Below, piece by piece: positions 34,932 through 44,147 of a stretch of 47,410 bases of DNA (position 1 is the first letter of the stretch; every line of letters starts with the position of its first letter). The DNA is taken from assembly GCA_030446745.1 (NCBI GenBank), contig JAUJMS010000020.1, forward strand, positions 1-47,410, written 5' to 3'. Source of the stretch: Egibacteraceae bacterium. Its GTDB lineage: Bacteria > Actinomycetota > Nitriliruptoria > Euzebyales > Egibacteraceae. A model generated the notes under the pieces. That model was not told the DNA's origin. It was given only the letters and a program-made list of their open reading frames with translations, and ran no database searches. The position numbers and the translations under genes were made by a program.

Positions 34932-36083
34932 CTACAGGCGGCCGAGGAGTTGGCGCGCGATCACGACGCGCTGGATCTGCTGCGTGCCCTCGTAGATCTG
35001 GGTGATCTTCGCGTCGCGCATGAACCGCTCCACCGGGTAGTCCTTGACGTAGCCGTAGCCGCCGAGGACCTGCACCGCGTCGGTGGTCACGGCCATCGCG
35101 ACGTCACCGGCCTTGCACTTCGCCATCGAGCTGAACAGCGTGAGGTCGGCGTCGCCCCGGTCAGCCTTCGCGGCGGCGGCGTAGACGAGCTGGCGCGCGG
35201 CCTGCGTCTCGATCGCCATGTCGGCGAGCATGAACTGCAGCCCCTGGAACGCCCCGATCGGCTTGCCGAACTGTTCGCGTTCCTTCATGTACGCCGTCGC
35301 CACGTCGATCGCGCCCTGCGCGATGCCGACGGCCTGGGCCCCGACGACCAGCCGGGTGTGGTCGAACGCCTGCATGGCGTAGGTGAAGCCCTTGCCTTCG
35401 GTGCCGATGAGCCGGTCGGCGGGGATGCGGCAGTCGTCGAAGTGCACCTGGCAGGTCGGCGACCCCTTGATGCCGAGCTTGTCCTCCTTCTTGCCGACGG
35501 AGAAGCCGGGGTCGTCCTTGCGCACGAGGAACGCCGACACCCCCCGCGCGCCGGCCGCGGGGTCGGTCTTGGCGAGCACGGTGTACAGCGACGACGGACC
35601 GGCCATCGAGATCCACACCTTCGTGCCGTTGAGCACGTACTCGTCGCCGTCGCGGCGTGCCGTGGTCAGCATCGCCGCGGGGTCCGAGCCGGCACCCGCC
35701 TCCGAGATGCAGTACGAGATGAGGTCCTCGCCCGAGGCGATGCGGGGGAACCACGCCTGCTTCTGGTCCTCGCTGGCGCCCATGAGGATCGGCACGCTGC
35801 CGAGCTTCTGCACGAGCGGGATGACCGACGAGGACGCGCACACGCGCGCGACCTCCTCGACGAAGATCGCGAACGTCAGCGTGTCGGCGCCCGCTCCGCC
35901 GTAGGCCTCCGGGACGTGCAGGCCGAGCAGCCCGTTGTCGGCGAAGACCTGTTTGACGTCCCACGGGAACTCGGCGGTCTCGTCGATCTCGGCGGCGCGG
36001 GGGCCGACACGGTCCTCGCAGATCTGGCGCACGACCTTACGGAACTCGACGTGGTCCTCGGACAGGGTGAACAGGCCGGTCAT
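34932..36083 (-). CDS. Acyl-CoA dehydrogenase (FadE25-like)
   Basis: A 383-residue FAD enzyme of normal family length. It shows the N-terminal helical domain (LSEDHVEFRKVVRQICED), the flavin/substrate signature SYCISEAGAGSDPAAML, WISMAG, the REQFGKPIGAFQGLQF helix, QVLGGYGYVKDYPVERFMRD and the catalytic-base segment IYEGTQQIQRVVIARQLL with Glu. It oxidises an acyl-CoA to the 2-enoyl-CoA in fatty-acid or branched-chain amino-acid breakdown. ATG 36083 fits the domain start. The gene is transcribed away from the fasciclin gene's terminator. It shares many motifs with the enzyme at 42844-43995 but is a separate paralogue. Confidence 0.95.
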   Translation of the reverse strand: MTGLFTLSEDHVEFRKVVRQICEDRVGPRAAEIDETAEFPWDVKQVFADNGLLGLHVPEAYGGAGADTLTFAIFVEEVARVCASSSVIPLVQKLGSVPILMGASEDQKQAWFPRIASGEDLISYCISEAGAGSDPAAMLTTARRDGDEYVLNGTKVWISMAGPSSLYTVLAKTDPAAGARGVSAFLVRKDDPGFSVGKKEDKLGIKGSPTCQVHFDDCRIPADRLIGTEGKGFTYAMQAFDHTRLVVGAQAVGIAQGAIDVATAYMKEREQFGKPIGAFQGLQFMLADMAIETQAARQLVYAAAAKADRGDADLTLFSSMAKCKAGDVAMAVTTDAVQVLGGYGYVKDYPVERFMRDAKITQIYEGTQQIQRVVIARQLLGRL

Positions 36084-36155
36084 GGACGTGCGCTCCTGTG
36101 CTCGACGGTCGCGCACCACGGTACCGGCACCCCGCCGCGTTCGGCGCCCGCAACC

Positions 36156-36191
36156 GCAGGAAGGGCGCCCCGTTCGGGGCGCCCTTCCTGC
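36156..36191 (-). terminator. Perfect 16-bp stem-loop terminator after the fasciclin gene
   Basis: GCAGGAAGGGCGCCCC (36156-36171) pairs perfectly with GGGGCGCCCTTCCTGC (36176-36191) over a 4-nt loop. It begins 15 bp beyond the fasciclin stop. It has no U-tract but is very stable. Confidence 0.8.
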
Positions 36192-36205
36192 TTGCTCCGC
36201 GATGC

Positions 36206-36811
36206 TCAGCTGCTCGGCATCATCACCGTGTCGATGAGGTGGACCGTGGCGTTCGCGGTCATGACGTTCGGGCAGATGACGCTCGCCTGACCGTTGACCA
36301 GGAGCGCCGAGCCTTCCGCGGCCACGGGGATCTCCGCGCCGTTGACCGTCGGCACGGTGCCGGCAGAGGAGAGCGCGGTCGCGTCGAGCTGCTCGCCCGG
36401 CACGACGTGCAGCGTCAGGATGCTGGTGAGCAGCTCCTTGTCCTTCAGGACCGCCTTGAGGTCCTTCTTCGGGATCTTCGCGAACGCGTCGTTGGTCGGC
36501 GCGAAGACCGTGTACTGCATCGAGGTGTCGTTCAGCGTGTCGACGAGACCGGCCTCGGTGACGGCCTTGACCAGCGTCGACAGGGCGGGGTTGTTCGAGG
36601 CGGCGGTGGCGACGGGGTCGTCGGCCATGCCGGTGGCGCTGCCTTCGCCTTCGGCGGGGAGCTCGACCTGGCAGGTCGTGTCGATCTCGCCCGCGGCGGC
36701 GGGCTCGCTGCTCCCGGCGGCGGGCGCCGCAGGGTCCCCGCCACAGGCGGCGGCCAGCATGGCCAGGATGATGACCGGCGCGATCAGCCAGCTTCGGAAC
36801 GTACGTGTCAC
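36206..36811 (-). CDS. Fasciclin (FAS1) domain lipoprotein
   Basis: A 201-residue protein with an N-terminal lipoprotein signal (LAMLAAAC lipobox, Cys at about 23) and a Ser/Ala/Pro linker. One FAS1 domain (about 68-200) follows: NPALSTLVKAVTEAGLVDTL, the H1 box YTVFAPTNDAFAKIPK, LTLHVVPGEQLDATAL and the H2-like ATVHLIDTVMMP ending. FAS1 domains mediate adhesion or matrix contacts; bacterial lipoprotein versions are common in actinobacteria. GTG 36811 is the start. A strong terminator follows, and another hairpin separates it from the sulfite-oxidase-type gene, so it is probably monocistronic. Confidence 0.93.
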   Translation of the reverse strand: MTRTFRSWLIAPVIILAMLAAACGGDPAAPAAGSSEPAAAGEIDTTCQVELPAEGEGSATGMADDPVATAASNNPALSTLVKAVTEAGLVDTLNDTSMQYTVFAPTNDAFAKIPKKDLKAVLKDKELLTSILTLHVVPGEQLDATALSSAGTVPTVNGAEIPVAAEGSALLVNGQASVICPNVMTANATVHLIDTVMMPSS

Positions 36812-36873
36812 GGTGGTTTCCCTTTGCTCGACATGATGCTGCGTACTACAGCGATCGAAGGCGGTTCGTGCCC

Positions 36874-36900
36874 GCCCGCCGGTCGGATTGGCCGGCGGGC
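36874..36900 (-). terminator. Hairpin after the sulfite-oxidase-type gene
   Basis: GCCCGCCGG (36874-36882) pairs with CCGGCGGGC (36892-36900) around a 9-nt loop, starting 15 bp beyond the stop at 36915. It lies about 65 bp upstream of the fasciclin GTG. Confidence 0.65.
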
Positions 36901-36914
36901 GGCAAGACGGTGGA

Positions 36915-38531
36915 TCAGGCCTCGGTGACGCGCACGAGCACGCTGTGCCAGCCCGTCGCCCCGTCGGGAATGGGCTCGACGCGCTCCTCCGGCTGCGTCT
37001 CGCCGGTCTTGTCAGTCGCCCGCACGCGGACCTCGTGGTTGCCGGGCTTGGCGTCCCACTCGTAGACCCATTGCCGCCACGTCACGTCGTTGAGCGGTTC
37101 GGCGAGGCGTGCCTCGACCCACGGCTCGTCGTCGATCTGCACCTCGACCCGTTCGATGCCACGCAGCTGCGCGTACGCCACGCCCGCGACCGGCACGCGC
37201 CCCGCCGGCACCGTGGCCAAGCCCGCCGGCACGTCGATGCGCGACGCGGTCTTGATCGGCGCCTTGACGGCCCAGCCGCGGCTGACCCAGTAGTGGTCGA
37301 AGGCCTCGAACGTCGTGAGCTCGATCTCGGTCAGCCACTTCGTCGCCGAGACGTAGCCGTAGAGGCCCGGCACGACGAGGCGGACCGGGAAGCCGTGCTC
37401 GAGCGGCAGCGGCTCGCCGTTCATGCCGATCGCGATGATCGCGCCGCGCCCGTCGAACGCCGCCTCGACGGGAAATCCCGCCGTCCAGTCGTCGACGGAC
37501 CGCCCGACGATCTGCGTCGCGCCGTCGCGCACGCCGGCCTGCGACAGCACGTCTTCCAGAGGGATCCCCAGCCAGCGCGCGTTGCCGACCAGGCGGCCGC
37601 CGATCTCGTTGGAGACGCAGGTCAGGGTGATGTCGGACTCGACGAGCGTCATGGCCTGCAGCTGCTCGAAGGAGAACTCCAGCGGCGTGTCGACCATCCC
37701 GGTGACCCGTAGCCGGTAGTCGTCGACCGCGATGGCGGGCACCTGCAGGGCGGTGTCGATGCGGTAGAAGGCGGGGTTGGGCGTGACGAACGGCGTCATG
37801 CCCTCGACGTCGACCGTGACCGCCTCGAGCGGGATGGGCGGGAGCGTCCGGTCCGCCGGACGCAGCATCAGCGCCGCCCGGCTCGCGGCCGCACTCGCCT
37901 TGGACTGCAGCAGCCGCCCCGCCGTCGCCGCACCGCCGGCCAGCACCGCGACGATGCCGGCGGCGCGCAAGAAACCTCTGCGGTCGAAGCCGCCCGGAGC
38001 CCGCGCCCCGGTGCCCGCGGCGCCCGCAGCGTCGGCCGCGCCCGCCGCCGGCGCCACCGCGCCGGCCGGGCGGCGGCGCCGCGGCGCGAGCAGGAACCAC
38101 AGCGCGACGCGCGCGGCGAGCGCGGCGACGACGGCCGGCACGACCGCAAGCCAGGCGGCGACGCCGAACGACTGGTTCACCGCGGCGACGGAGGCGATCG
38201 CCCCGAACAGCAGCACACCGAGGGCGCCGAAGCGGAAGCGGCGCGCCCCGGCGAAACCGATGCCGGCGGCGAACAGCGTCAACACGACGCCGATCCCGAC
38301 GAGCAGGGCGACCTTGTCGTTGGTGCCGAAGGTCGCGATCGCGAACTCTTTGACCGGCGACGGCACGAGGTCGATGACCTGGTCGCCGACCGCGATCACC
38401 AGCGACCGGACACCGCCGATCAGGCCCGCCAGCAGCTCACCGACGGCGACGGCGGCGCCGGCGGCAAGCACCCCGGCAAGGGCGGCGCGCCAGGTCGATA
38501 CGGGGCGGCGGGGGGAAGCGAGAACACTCAT
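36915..38531 (-). CDS. Membrane-anchored molybdopterin-dependent oxidoreductase (sulfite oxidase family)
   Basis: A 538-residue protein. Residues 15-150 contain four or five TM helices; a further hydrophobic, Arg-preceded segment follows (FDRRGFLRAAGIVAVLAGG, about 183-205), resembling an internal twin-arginine-like signal. About 250-430 is the Mo-cofactor domain, with the molybdenum-ligand Cys in ITLTCVSNEIGG, NARWLGIPLEDVL and GFPVRLVVPGLYGYVSATKW. About 440-530 is the Mo-co dimerisation domain (YAQLRGIERVEVQID, RQWVYEWDA, GNHEVRVRATD). Relatives oxidise sulfite or reduce/repair sulfoxides outside the membrane; substrate here is unknown. ATG 38531 lacks a clear ribosome site. Confidence 0.9.
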   Translation of the reverse strand: MSVLASPRRPVSTWRAALAGVLAAGAAVAVGELLAGLIGGVRSLVIAVGDQVIDLVPSPVKEFAIATFGTNDKVALLVGIGVVLTLFAAGIGFAGARRFRFGALGVLLFGAIASVAAVNQSFGVAAWLAVVPAVVAALAARVALWFLLAPRRRRPAGAVAPAAGAADAAGAAGTGARAPGGFDRRGFLRAAGIVAVLAGGAATAGRLLQSKASAAASRAALMLRPADRTLPPIPLEAVTVDVEGMTPFVTPNPAFYRIDTALQVPAIAVDDYRLRVTGMVDTPLEFSFEQLQAMTLVESDITLTCVSNEIGGRLVGNARWLGIPLEDVLSQAGVRDGATQIVGRSVDDWTAGFPVEAAFDGRGAIIAIGMNGEPLPLEHGFPVRLVVPGLYGYVSATKWLTEIELTTFEAFDHYWVSRGWAVKAPIKTASRIDVPAGLATVPAGRVPVAGVAYAQLRGIERVEVQIDDEPWVEARLAEPLNDVTWRQWVYEWDAKPGNHEVRVRATDKTGETQPEERVEPIPDGATGWHSVLVRVTEA

Positions 38532-38650
38532 TTGGAATGGTTCGGACCGGCGGGAGGCCGGTATTGGCGCCGCGCCGCGGCCGCGGCGCCACGCCGCCAC
38601 AGACGGCGAGCACCGACTCCATAGACTGCCCCGCCGATCCCCATGGAGCC

Positions 38651-39892
38651 ATGATCCTGCGCACCGGACCCGTCGTCGCCTTGGGCCGCGACGTCGTCCG
38701 CCACTGGAGCCGCGAGCGGCGGACGCTGCGGCAGGGCTTCACGGCGCTTGGGATCTCGACCTTCGTCGGCATGGCGGCCGGCGTCGTGCTCGGCTCGATG
38801 GAGGGGCTTCTGGCGCGTCTGCCGGGGCTGCTCGTGCTCGTGCCTGCCGCCATCGGGATGCGCGGCGCGATCTTCGGGGCGCTCGGGGCACGGCTGGGCA
38901 CCGGGATCCTGACCGGGCAGTTCGAGCCGGGGCTGCGCCGCGGGACCTTCGCGGGCGACAACGTCGAGGCAGCGGCGCTGCTGACCGTCGCGAGCTCCGC
39001 GCTCGCCGCCGTCGTCGCCCGGGCGACCTCCGGCGCGTTCGGCCTCGCGACGATCTCGGTGTGGCAGCTGATGGTCGTGTCGATGGTCGGCGGACTGCTG
39101 TCGAGCGCGTTCATCCTCGTCGGCGTGCTGCTGCTCGCGTCGACCGCGCTGCGCCGCGGTTGGGACATGGACGCCGTCGGTTCGCCGATCATCACCGCGA
39201 CCGGCGACATCGTCACCTTGCCGGCCTTGGTCGTGGCGACCCTGCTGCTGGCCAACGCCGCGGTGTCGGCGGTGCTCGGCGGGCTGTTCCTGCTCGCCGC
39301 CGTCGCCGCCGTCTACGTCGGCGTGCGCCGCGCCCCCGCGCTCACGCGGCGGGTCGTGCGTGAGAGCCTGGTGGTGCTCGCCTACGCCGCGATCGTCGAC
39401 GTCCTCGCGGGGACGGTGCTGCAGACCCGCATCGAGGCGTTCGTCACCAGTCCGGCGCTGCTCGTCCTTATCCCCCCGTTCATCGCGAACTGCGGCTCGC
39501 TCGGCGGGATCTTGTCGGCGCGGCTGGGCAGTGACCTGCACCTCGGGCTGCTCAACCCCCGCCCGTTCCCGGAGAAGCTCGCGGCACTGGAGGCGTCGAT
39601 GACGGTGCTGTTCGCGGCGGCCGCCTTCACCGGGGTCGGGTTGATCGCGCACACCGCCGCCGTCGTCATCGGCTTCTCGTCACCCGGGCTGCTGCGGCTC
39701 GTCGCGATCGCCGTCACCGCGGGGATGCTCGCCACCGGCGTGCTGTTCGCCGTCGCCTACACCGCCGCCTCGGCGACCTTTCGCTTCGGCTTCGACCCCG
39801 ACAATCACGGCATCCCCATCGTCACGGCGACCATGGATTTCCTGGGGGTCCTCTGCCTGGTCGCCGCCATCGCATTCGTAGGAGTTGGCTGA
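38651..39892 (+). CDS. MgtE/SLC41-type divalent cation transporter (two MgtE domains, no CBS)
   Basis: A 413-residue membrane protein built of two MgtE-like halves. The first half has LVLVPAAIGMRGAIFGALGARLGT and SPIITATGDIVTLPALV; the second has LVLIPPFIANCGSLGGILSARLGS and HGIPIVTATMDFLGVLCLV. The paired P-x4-G/N and D-x4-P motifs line the Mg2+ pore in this family. The N-terminal cytosolic and CBS domains of classical MgtE are absent, as in eukaryotic SLC41. ATG 38651 has GGAG directly upstream. It is followed after 1 bp by the PhoU-TrkA_C gene, a conserved partnership that probably supplies the missing regulatory part. Confidence 0.9.
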   Translation: MILRTGPVVALGRDVVRHWSRERRTLRQGFTALGISTFVGMAAGVVLGSMEGLLARLPGLLVLVPAAIGMRGAIFGALGARLGTGILTGQFEPGLRRGTFAGDNVEAAALLTVASSALAAVVARATSGAFGLATISVWQLMVVSMVGGLLSSAFILVGVLLLASTALRRGWDMDAVGSPIITATGDIVTLPALVVATLLLANAAVSAVLGGLFLLAAVAAVYVGVRRAPALTRRVVRESLVVLAYAAIVDVLAGTVLQTRIEAFVTSPALLVLIPPFIANCGSLGGILSARLGSDLHLGLLNPRPFPEKLAALEASMTVLFAAAAFTGVGLIAHTAAVVIGFSSPGLLRLVAIAVTAGMLATGVLFAVAYTAASATFRFGFDPDNHGIPIVTATMDFLGVLCLVAAIAFVGVG

Positions 39893-39893
39893 C

Positions 39894-41081
39894 ATGCGTC
39901 GCAACGTCAAAGAGCTGCTCGTCCAGGCCAAGGACGCCTCGGAGCTCATGGTCGACCTCGCCTACGCGGCGGTGTTCTTCGGCGACGACGACCTCGCCCG
40001 CGAGGTCCTGCGGCTGGAAGACCGCATGGACGACGCCGTGCGCGAGATGCGCACGCTGTGCATGGTCGCGACGCGTTCGCTGGACGACGCCGAGCAGTTC
40101 GGCGGCATCCTCAGCATGGTCAACGCGATGGAAGAGATCGCCGACGCCGCCGAGGACATCGCGCGCGTGGTGCTCAAGGACATCGACGTCCCCGGCGAGC
40201 TGCGCGACGACCTGCGCCACGCCGAGGAGGTCGTCGCGCGGGTCAAGCTGCGCGAGGGCAACCGCCTCACGTCGCTGGCGCTGTCCGAACTCGCCCTGCC
40301 CAGCGAGACGGGCATGTGGGTCATCGCGATCCGCCGCGACGTCGACTACGTCCACGGGCCGTCGGGCGACACGGTCCTCCAAGATGGCGACGTGCTGTTC
40401 CTCCAGGGACCACCGGAGGGCGTGGACCTCGTGCGCGAGCTCGCCGGCGGCGAGCCGTTCGGCCTCGCGCCCCCCGCGCGCAGCGGCCGGCTGTCAAACC
40501 TGGACCGCGCCGTCGACATCCTCGTCGAGCTGAAGAACGCCGCCGAGGTCGCCGTCGGCATGGCGTACTCGGCGATCCTGTTCCGCGACCTGGGGCTCGT
40601 CCGCGAGGTGTCGGTCCTCGAGGACAAGTGCGACGACCTGTACAACGACCTGCAGCGGTGGGTGCTGCGCGCCGCCGCCGAGGTCGGCGACGAGGAGCTC
40701 GACGAGTTGCGGGGCCTGCTCCAGATCGGCCTGTCGTCCGAGCGCATCGCCGACGCCGCGCAGGAGATGACCCGCCTGGCGGAGGCGGGCGACGACCCGC
40801 ACCCGGTCATCGCGGCGGCGCTCGCCGAGGCCGACGAGGTCGTCTCCGACGCGGTGGTGACCAGCGCCGGCGCGGCGCAGGGCCGCACGCTCCAGGAACT
40901 GTCCCTGGAGACCGAGACGGGCATGTACGTCCTGGCCATCCAGCGGGGCGGGCGCTGGCTGTACCGCCCGCGGGGTACGCGCACCCTGCAAGACGGCGAC
41001 CGCCTGCTCGTCACCGGGCCCGAGGAGGGGGTCGTGCTGCTGCGCACCCTCACCGGCGACGATCGCCCGGCGCAGCCCTGA
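39894..41081 (+). CDS. Duplicated PhoU-like/TrkA_C (RCK_C) regulatory protein
   Basis: A 395-residue soluble protein made of two repeats. Each has a PhoU-like helical bundle (VKELLVQAKDASELMVDLAYA at about 3-110; ILVELKNAAEVAVGMAYSAI at about 210-320) followed by a TrkA_C domain (SETGMWVIAIRRDVDYVHGP about 140; TETGMYVLAIQRGGRWLYRP about 345) ending in LQDGD. TrkA_C domains bind ligands and gate ion transporters. With AGGAG 9 nt before the ATG and the MgtE stop 1 bp away, the two genes are translationally coupled. I infer that it senses a nucleotide or cation and controls the transporter. Confidence 0.9.
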   Translation: MRRNVKELLVQAKDASELMVDLAYAAVFFGDDDLAREVLRLEDRMDDAVREMRTLCMVATRSLDDAEQFGGILSMVNAMEEIADAAEDIARVVLKDIDVPGELRDDLRHAEEVVARVKLREGNRLTSLALSELALPSETGMWVIAIRRDVDYVHGPSGDTVLQDGDVLFLQGPPEGVDLVRELAGGEPFGLAPPARSGRLSNLDRAVDILVELKNAAEVAVGMAYSAILFRDLGLVREVSVLEDKCDDLYNDLQRWVLRAAAEVGDEELDELRGLLQIGLSSERIADAAQEMTRLAEAGDDPHPVIAAALAEADEVVSDAVVTSAGAAQGRTLQELSLETETGMYVLAIQRGGRWLYRPRGTRTLQDGDRLLVTGPEEGVVLLRTLTGDDRPAQP

Positions 41082-41132
41082 CGGGGAGCAACGTGCCGTC
41101 CGGGTAGCCTTGGCCGCGACCAGGGGAGGCGC

Positions 41133-42797
41133 ATGGCGGAGGCCACGGCAACCGACGCGGACGCCGGCACGCCGCCGCTGAGCGGCCCGGGAACGGGCGC
41201 CGCCATGGCGTCCGCGCCGTCGGAGCGGCGCGCCGCGTCGTGGATGGCGGTGGGCACGCTGCTGTCGCGCGTGACGGGGTTCGCGCGCACCGCCGCGCTT
41301 GCCGCGGTGCTCGGCGTGACGCAGCTGTCCAACGCCTACAACACCGCCAACACCGTCCCGAACATGCTGCTGGTCCTGGTCACCGGCGGCACGCTCAGCG
41401 CGGTCCTCGTGCCGCTGCTCGCCCGCGAGGACGACGTCGCCGTGCGCCGCCACCGCGCGGAGACGATCGGCGGCCTGGTCGTCGTCGCGACCGGCGCGGC
41501 GTCGCTGCTGGCGTTGCTCGGCGCCCCGCTGATCGCGCGGCTCTCGGCGCTCGGGGTCGCGGCGGGCGACTACGAGGCCTTCGTGTCGGTGACCACGCGC
41601 TGGCTGATGCTGTTCGCGCCGCAGGTGCTGGCCTACGGCGTGTCGGTGTACGCCGTCGCGGTCCTCAACGCCCACGGGCGCCTCGCGCTGGCCGGCTTCG
41701 CGCCGGTCGCGACGAACGTCGTGACGATCGCCGCGATCGCGGTCTACGTCGCGGTCGGGGCCCCGCAGCCGCCGGCGCTGGAGGCGCTGGGCACCTTGCC
41801 GCTCGTGGTGCTCGGCGCAGGCACGACGCTGGGCGTCGCCGCGATGACCGTGCCGCAGCTGCTCGGCGCGAGGCGCGTCCTGCCCGGGCTGCGGCTGCGC
41901 CCGCGGCTGCGCCTGCGCGACCCGGCCGCCCGCGAGCTGTGGCGCCTGGGACGCTGGACGCTCGGCTACGTCGCCGCCAACCAGCTGGGGCTGGCGGTCG
42001 TCATCGCGCTGGCCAACAGCGTCGAGGGAGGCCTGTCGGCCTACCAGTGGGCGTTCGCGATCATGCAGCTGCCGTTCGGGATCATCGCGGTGTCGCTGTT
42101 CTCGGCGATCTACCCGCGGCTCGCGCGGGCGGCCAACCGCGCCGACGGCGTGTTCGGCGCGACGGTGTCGGGCGGCCTGCGGCTGTCGCTGGCGCTGCTG
42201 CTGCCAGCGGCGGTGGGCCTGCTCGTCCTCGCGAACCCGGTCGCCGATCTCCTCATCGGCTACGGCGCCGCCCAAGGCGAGGGGGCCGCGTTCGTCGCGG
42301 TGGCGCTGCGCGTGTTCGCCGTCGCCCTGGTGCCGTTCACCGTCTTTCAGCTGCTGACCCGCAGCTACTACGCACTGCCCGACACCCGCACTCCGGCGCT
42401 GGCCAACGTCGCGGTCAACGTCGTCAACGTCGTGGCGGCGCTGGCGGCGTTCGCCGTGGTCGCCGGCGCGCGTGAGCAGATCGCCGGGTTGGTCGGTGCG
42501 TACGCGCTGTCCTACGTCGCCGGATGCGCGCTGCTCGGGACCGGTCTGGCGCGCCGCCGGCCCGGCGTGTTCGCCGGCGCCGCGCGCGCGGTGGTCACCG
42601 CGCTCGCCGCCTGCGCGGTGATGGCCGGCGTGCTGCTCGCCCTGGACGCCGCCGGCGCGCCCGCCGGCGGGCGGCTCATCCTCGTCGTGCGCACCGCAGC
42701 GATCGTCGCCGCGGGCGGGGCGGTGTACCTGGCGGCCTCGGCGCTGCTGCGCAGCCGCGAGCTGGGCGAGCTCGTCCGCTTCCGCCGGCGCGCGTGA
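41133..42797 (+). CDS. murJ: MurJ/MviN lipid II flippase
   Basis: A 554-residue protein with about 14 hydrophobic helices after a 30-residue Ala/Thr/Asp-rich cytosolic leader. MurJ marks: AVGTLLSRVTGFARTAALAA, AYNTANTVPNMLLVLVTGGT, LYRYAL-equivalent ALPDTRTPALANVAVNV, and FGIIAVSLFSAIYPRLAR. It exports the peptidoglycan precursor lipid II. GGGGAGG precedes ATG 41133 by about 6 nt. The gene lies 51 bp after the PhoU-TrkA_C gene and converges with an acyl-CoA dehydrogenase gene. Confidence 0.92.
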   Translation: MAEATATDADAGTPPLSGPGTGAAMASAPSERRAASWMAVGTLLSRVTGFARTAALAAVLGVTQLSNAYNTANTVPNMLLVLVTGGTLSAVLVPLLAREDDVAVRRHRAETIGGLVVVATGAASLLALLGAPLIARLSALGVAAGDYEAFVSVTTRWLMLFAPQVLAYGVSVYAVAVLNAHGRLALAGFAPVATNVVTIAAIAVYVAVGAPQPPALEALGTLPLVVLGAGTTLGVAAMTVPQLLGARRVLPGLRLRPRLRLRDPAARELWRLGRWTLGYVAANQLGLAVVIALANSVEGGLSAYQWAFAIMQLPFGIIAVSLFSAIYPRLARAANRADGVFGATVSGGLRLSLALLLPAAVGLLVLANPVADLLIGYGAAQGEGAAFVAVALRVFAVALVPFTVFQLLTRSYYALPDTRTPALANVAVNVVNVVAALAAFAVVAGAREQIAGLVGAYALSYVAGCALLGTGLARRRPGVFAGAARAVVTALAACAVMAGVLLALDAAGAPAGGRLILVVRTAAIVAAGGAVYLAASALLRSRELGELVRFRRRA

Positions 42798-42843
42798 CGC
42801 CCGGGGGACGCCGGCGCGGGCGCGGCGGGGCGTCGCGGGGGCG

Positions 42844-43995
42844 TCAGCGGGGCAGCCCGAGGTCGCGGGCGATGAGCATCCGCTGGACCTCCGAGGTGCC
42901 CTCCCCGACCTCGAGGATCTTCGCGTCCTGGTAGAAGCGCCCGACCGGATACTCGGTGGTGAAGCCGTAGCCGCCGAAGATCTGGCAGGCCTCGCGCGCG
43001 GCTGACACCGCCGCCTCCGAGGAGTACAGCTTGGCGACCGACGCCGCCCGCTTGAACGGCTGGCCTTGCGACATCAGCCAGGCGGCGTGGTAGTAGGCGT
43101 GGCGGGCGAGCTCGGCCTGGACCTCCATGTCGGCGATCTTGAACGCGACCGCCTGGTACGCCCCGATCGGCTTGCCGAACGCCTCGCGCTCGCCGGCGTA
43201 GCGCAGGCACTCGTCGATGCAGCCCTGGATCGACCCGACCGCCAGCGCCGAGATCGCGATGCGGCCCTCGTCCAGGATCGACAAGAAGTTCGCGAAGCCG
43301 CGGCCCTCGGCGCCGAGCTGGTTCTCGGCCGGCACGCGGACGTCGTCGAAGTACAGGTCACGGGTGTCCGACGCGTGCCAGCCGACCTTGCGGTAGCCGT
43401 TGCCGACCGTGTACCCGGGCGTGTCGGTCGGCACGATGAAGTTCGTGACCTGCCGCGGGTCGTCGTTGGTGACCGCGGTGATCGTGACGAACGCCGAGAT
43501 GTCGGTCCCGACGTTGGTGATGAACTGCTTCGAGCCGTTGATCACCCAACCGTCGCCGTCGCGCCGGGCGGTCGTGCGCAGCGCTGCGGCGTCCGACCCG
43601 CCCCCGGGTTCGGTCAACCCGAAGCCGGCGAGCTGGCGCCCCTCGGCGAGCGCCGGCAGGTAGCGCCGCTTCTGCTCCTCGCTGCCGAACTTGAAGATCG
43701 GCATCGCCCCGAGCCCCACCCCGGCCTCGAGCGTGATACCCAGCGACTGGTCGACGCGCCCGATCTCCTCGATGGCCAGGCACAGGTCCAAGAAGGTGCC
43801 GCCCGAGCCGCCGTACTCCTCGGGAAACGGCAGGCCGAACAACCCCATCGCGCCCATCTCCTGGACAAGGTCGACCGGAAAGGCGCCCTTGGCGTTCATC
43901 TCCTCGGCGCGCGGGGCGACCTTGTCGACGGCGAACTGCCGCACGACGCGGCGCAGTTCCTGCTGCTCGGGCGTCAACTCGAACGACAGCGCCAT
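42844..43995 (-). CDS. Acyl-CoA dehydrogenase
   Basis: A 383-residue family-length enzyme: LTPEQQELRRVVRQFAVDKV, FGLTEPGGGSDAAALRT (flavin signature), GSKQFITNVG, REAFGKPIGAYQAVAFKIAD, CQIFGGYGFTTEYPVGRFYQ and the catalytic Glu in VGEGTSEVQRMLIARDL. It performs alpha-beta dehydrogenation of an acyl-CoA with FAD. ATG 43995 is preceded by AGGAAGG. It is paralogous to the 34932-36083 gene. TACACT on the minus strand near 44034 could be its -10. Confidence 0.95.
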   Translation of the reverse strand: MALSFELTPEQQELRRVVRQFAVDKVAPRAEEMNAKGAFPVDLVQEMGAMGLFGLPFPEEYGGSGGTFLDLCLAIEEIGRVDQSLGITLEAGVGLGAMPIFKFGSEEQKRRYLPALAEGRQLAGFGLTEPGGGSDAAALRTTARRDGDGWVINGSKQFITNVGTDISAFVTITAVTNDDPRQVTNFIVPTDTPGYTVGNGYRKVGWHASDTRDLYFDDVRVPAENQLGAEGRGFANFLSILDEGRIAISALAVGSIQGCIDECLRYAGEREAFGKPIGAYQAVAFKIADMEVQAELARHAYYHAAWLMSQGQPFKRAASVAKLYSSEAAVSAAREACQIFGGYGFTTEYPVGRFYQDAKILEVGEGTSEVQRMLIARDLGLPR

Positions 43996-44147
43996 GACGG
44001 TGTGCCTTCCTGCACAAGACGGTGGTCGCCGCAGTGTAGGGACGGCGGTCGCGGGGCAGCCCCGCTTGCCGGGTGGTGCCGTCACGTCTGACATCGCCGT
44101 CGGCAGGGGATGGCTGGGGCGGCAGGTCCGCGCAACGGGAGGGCACC

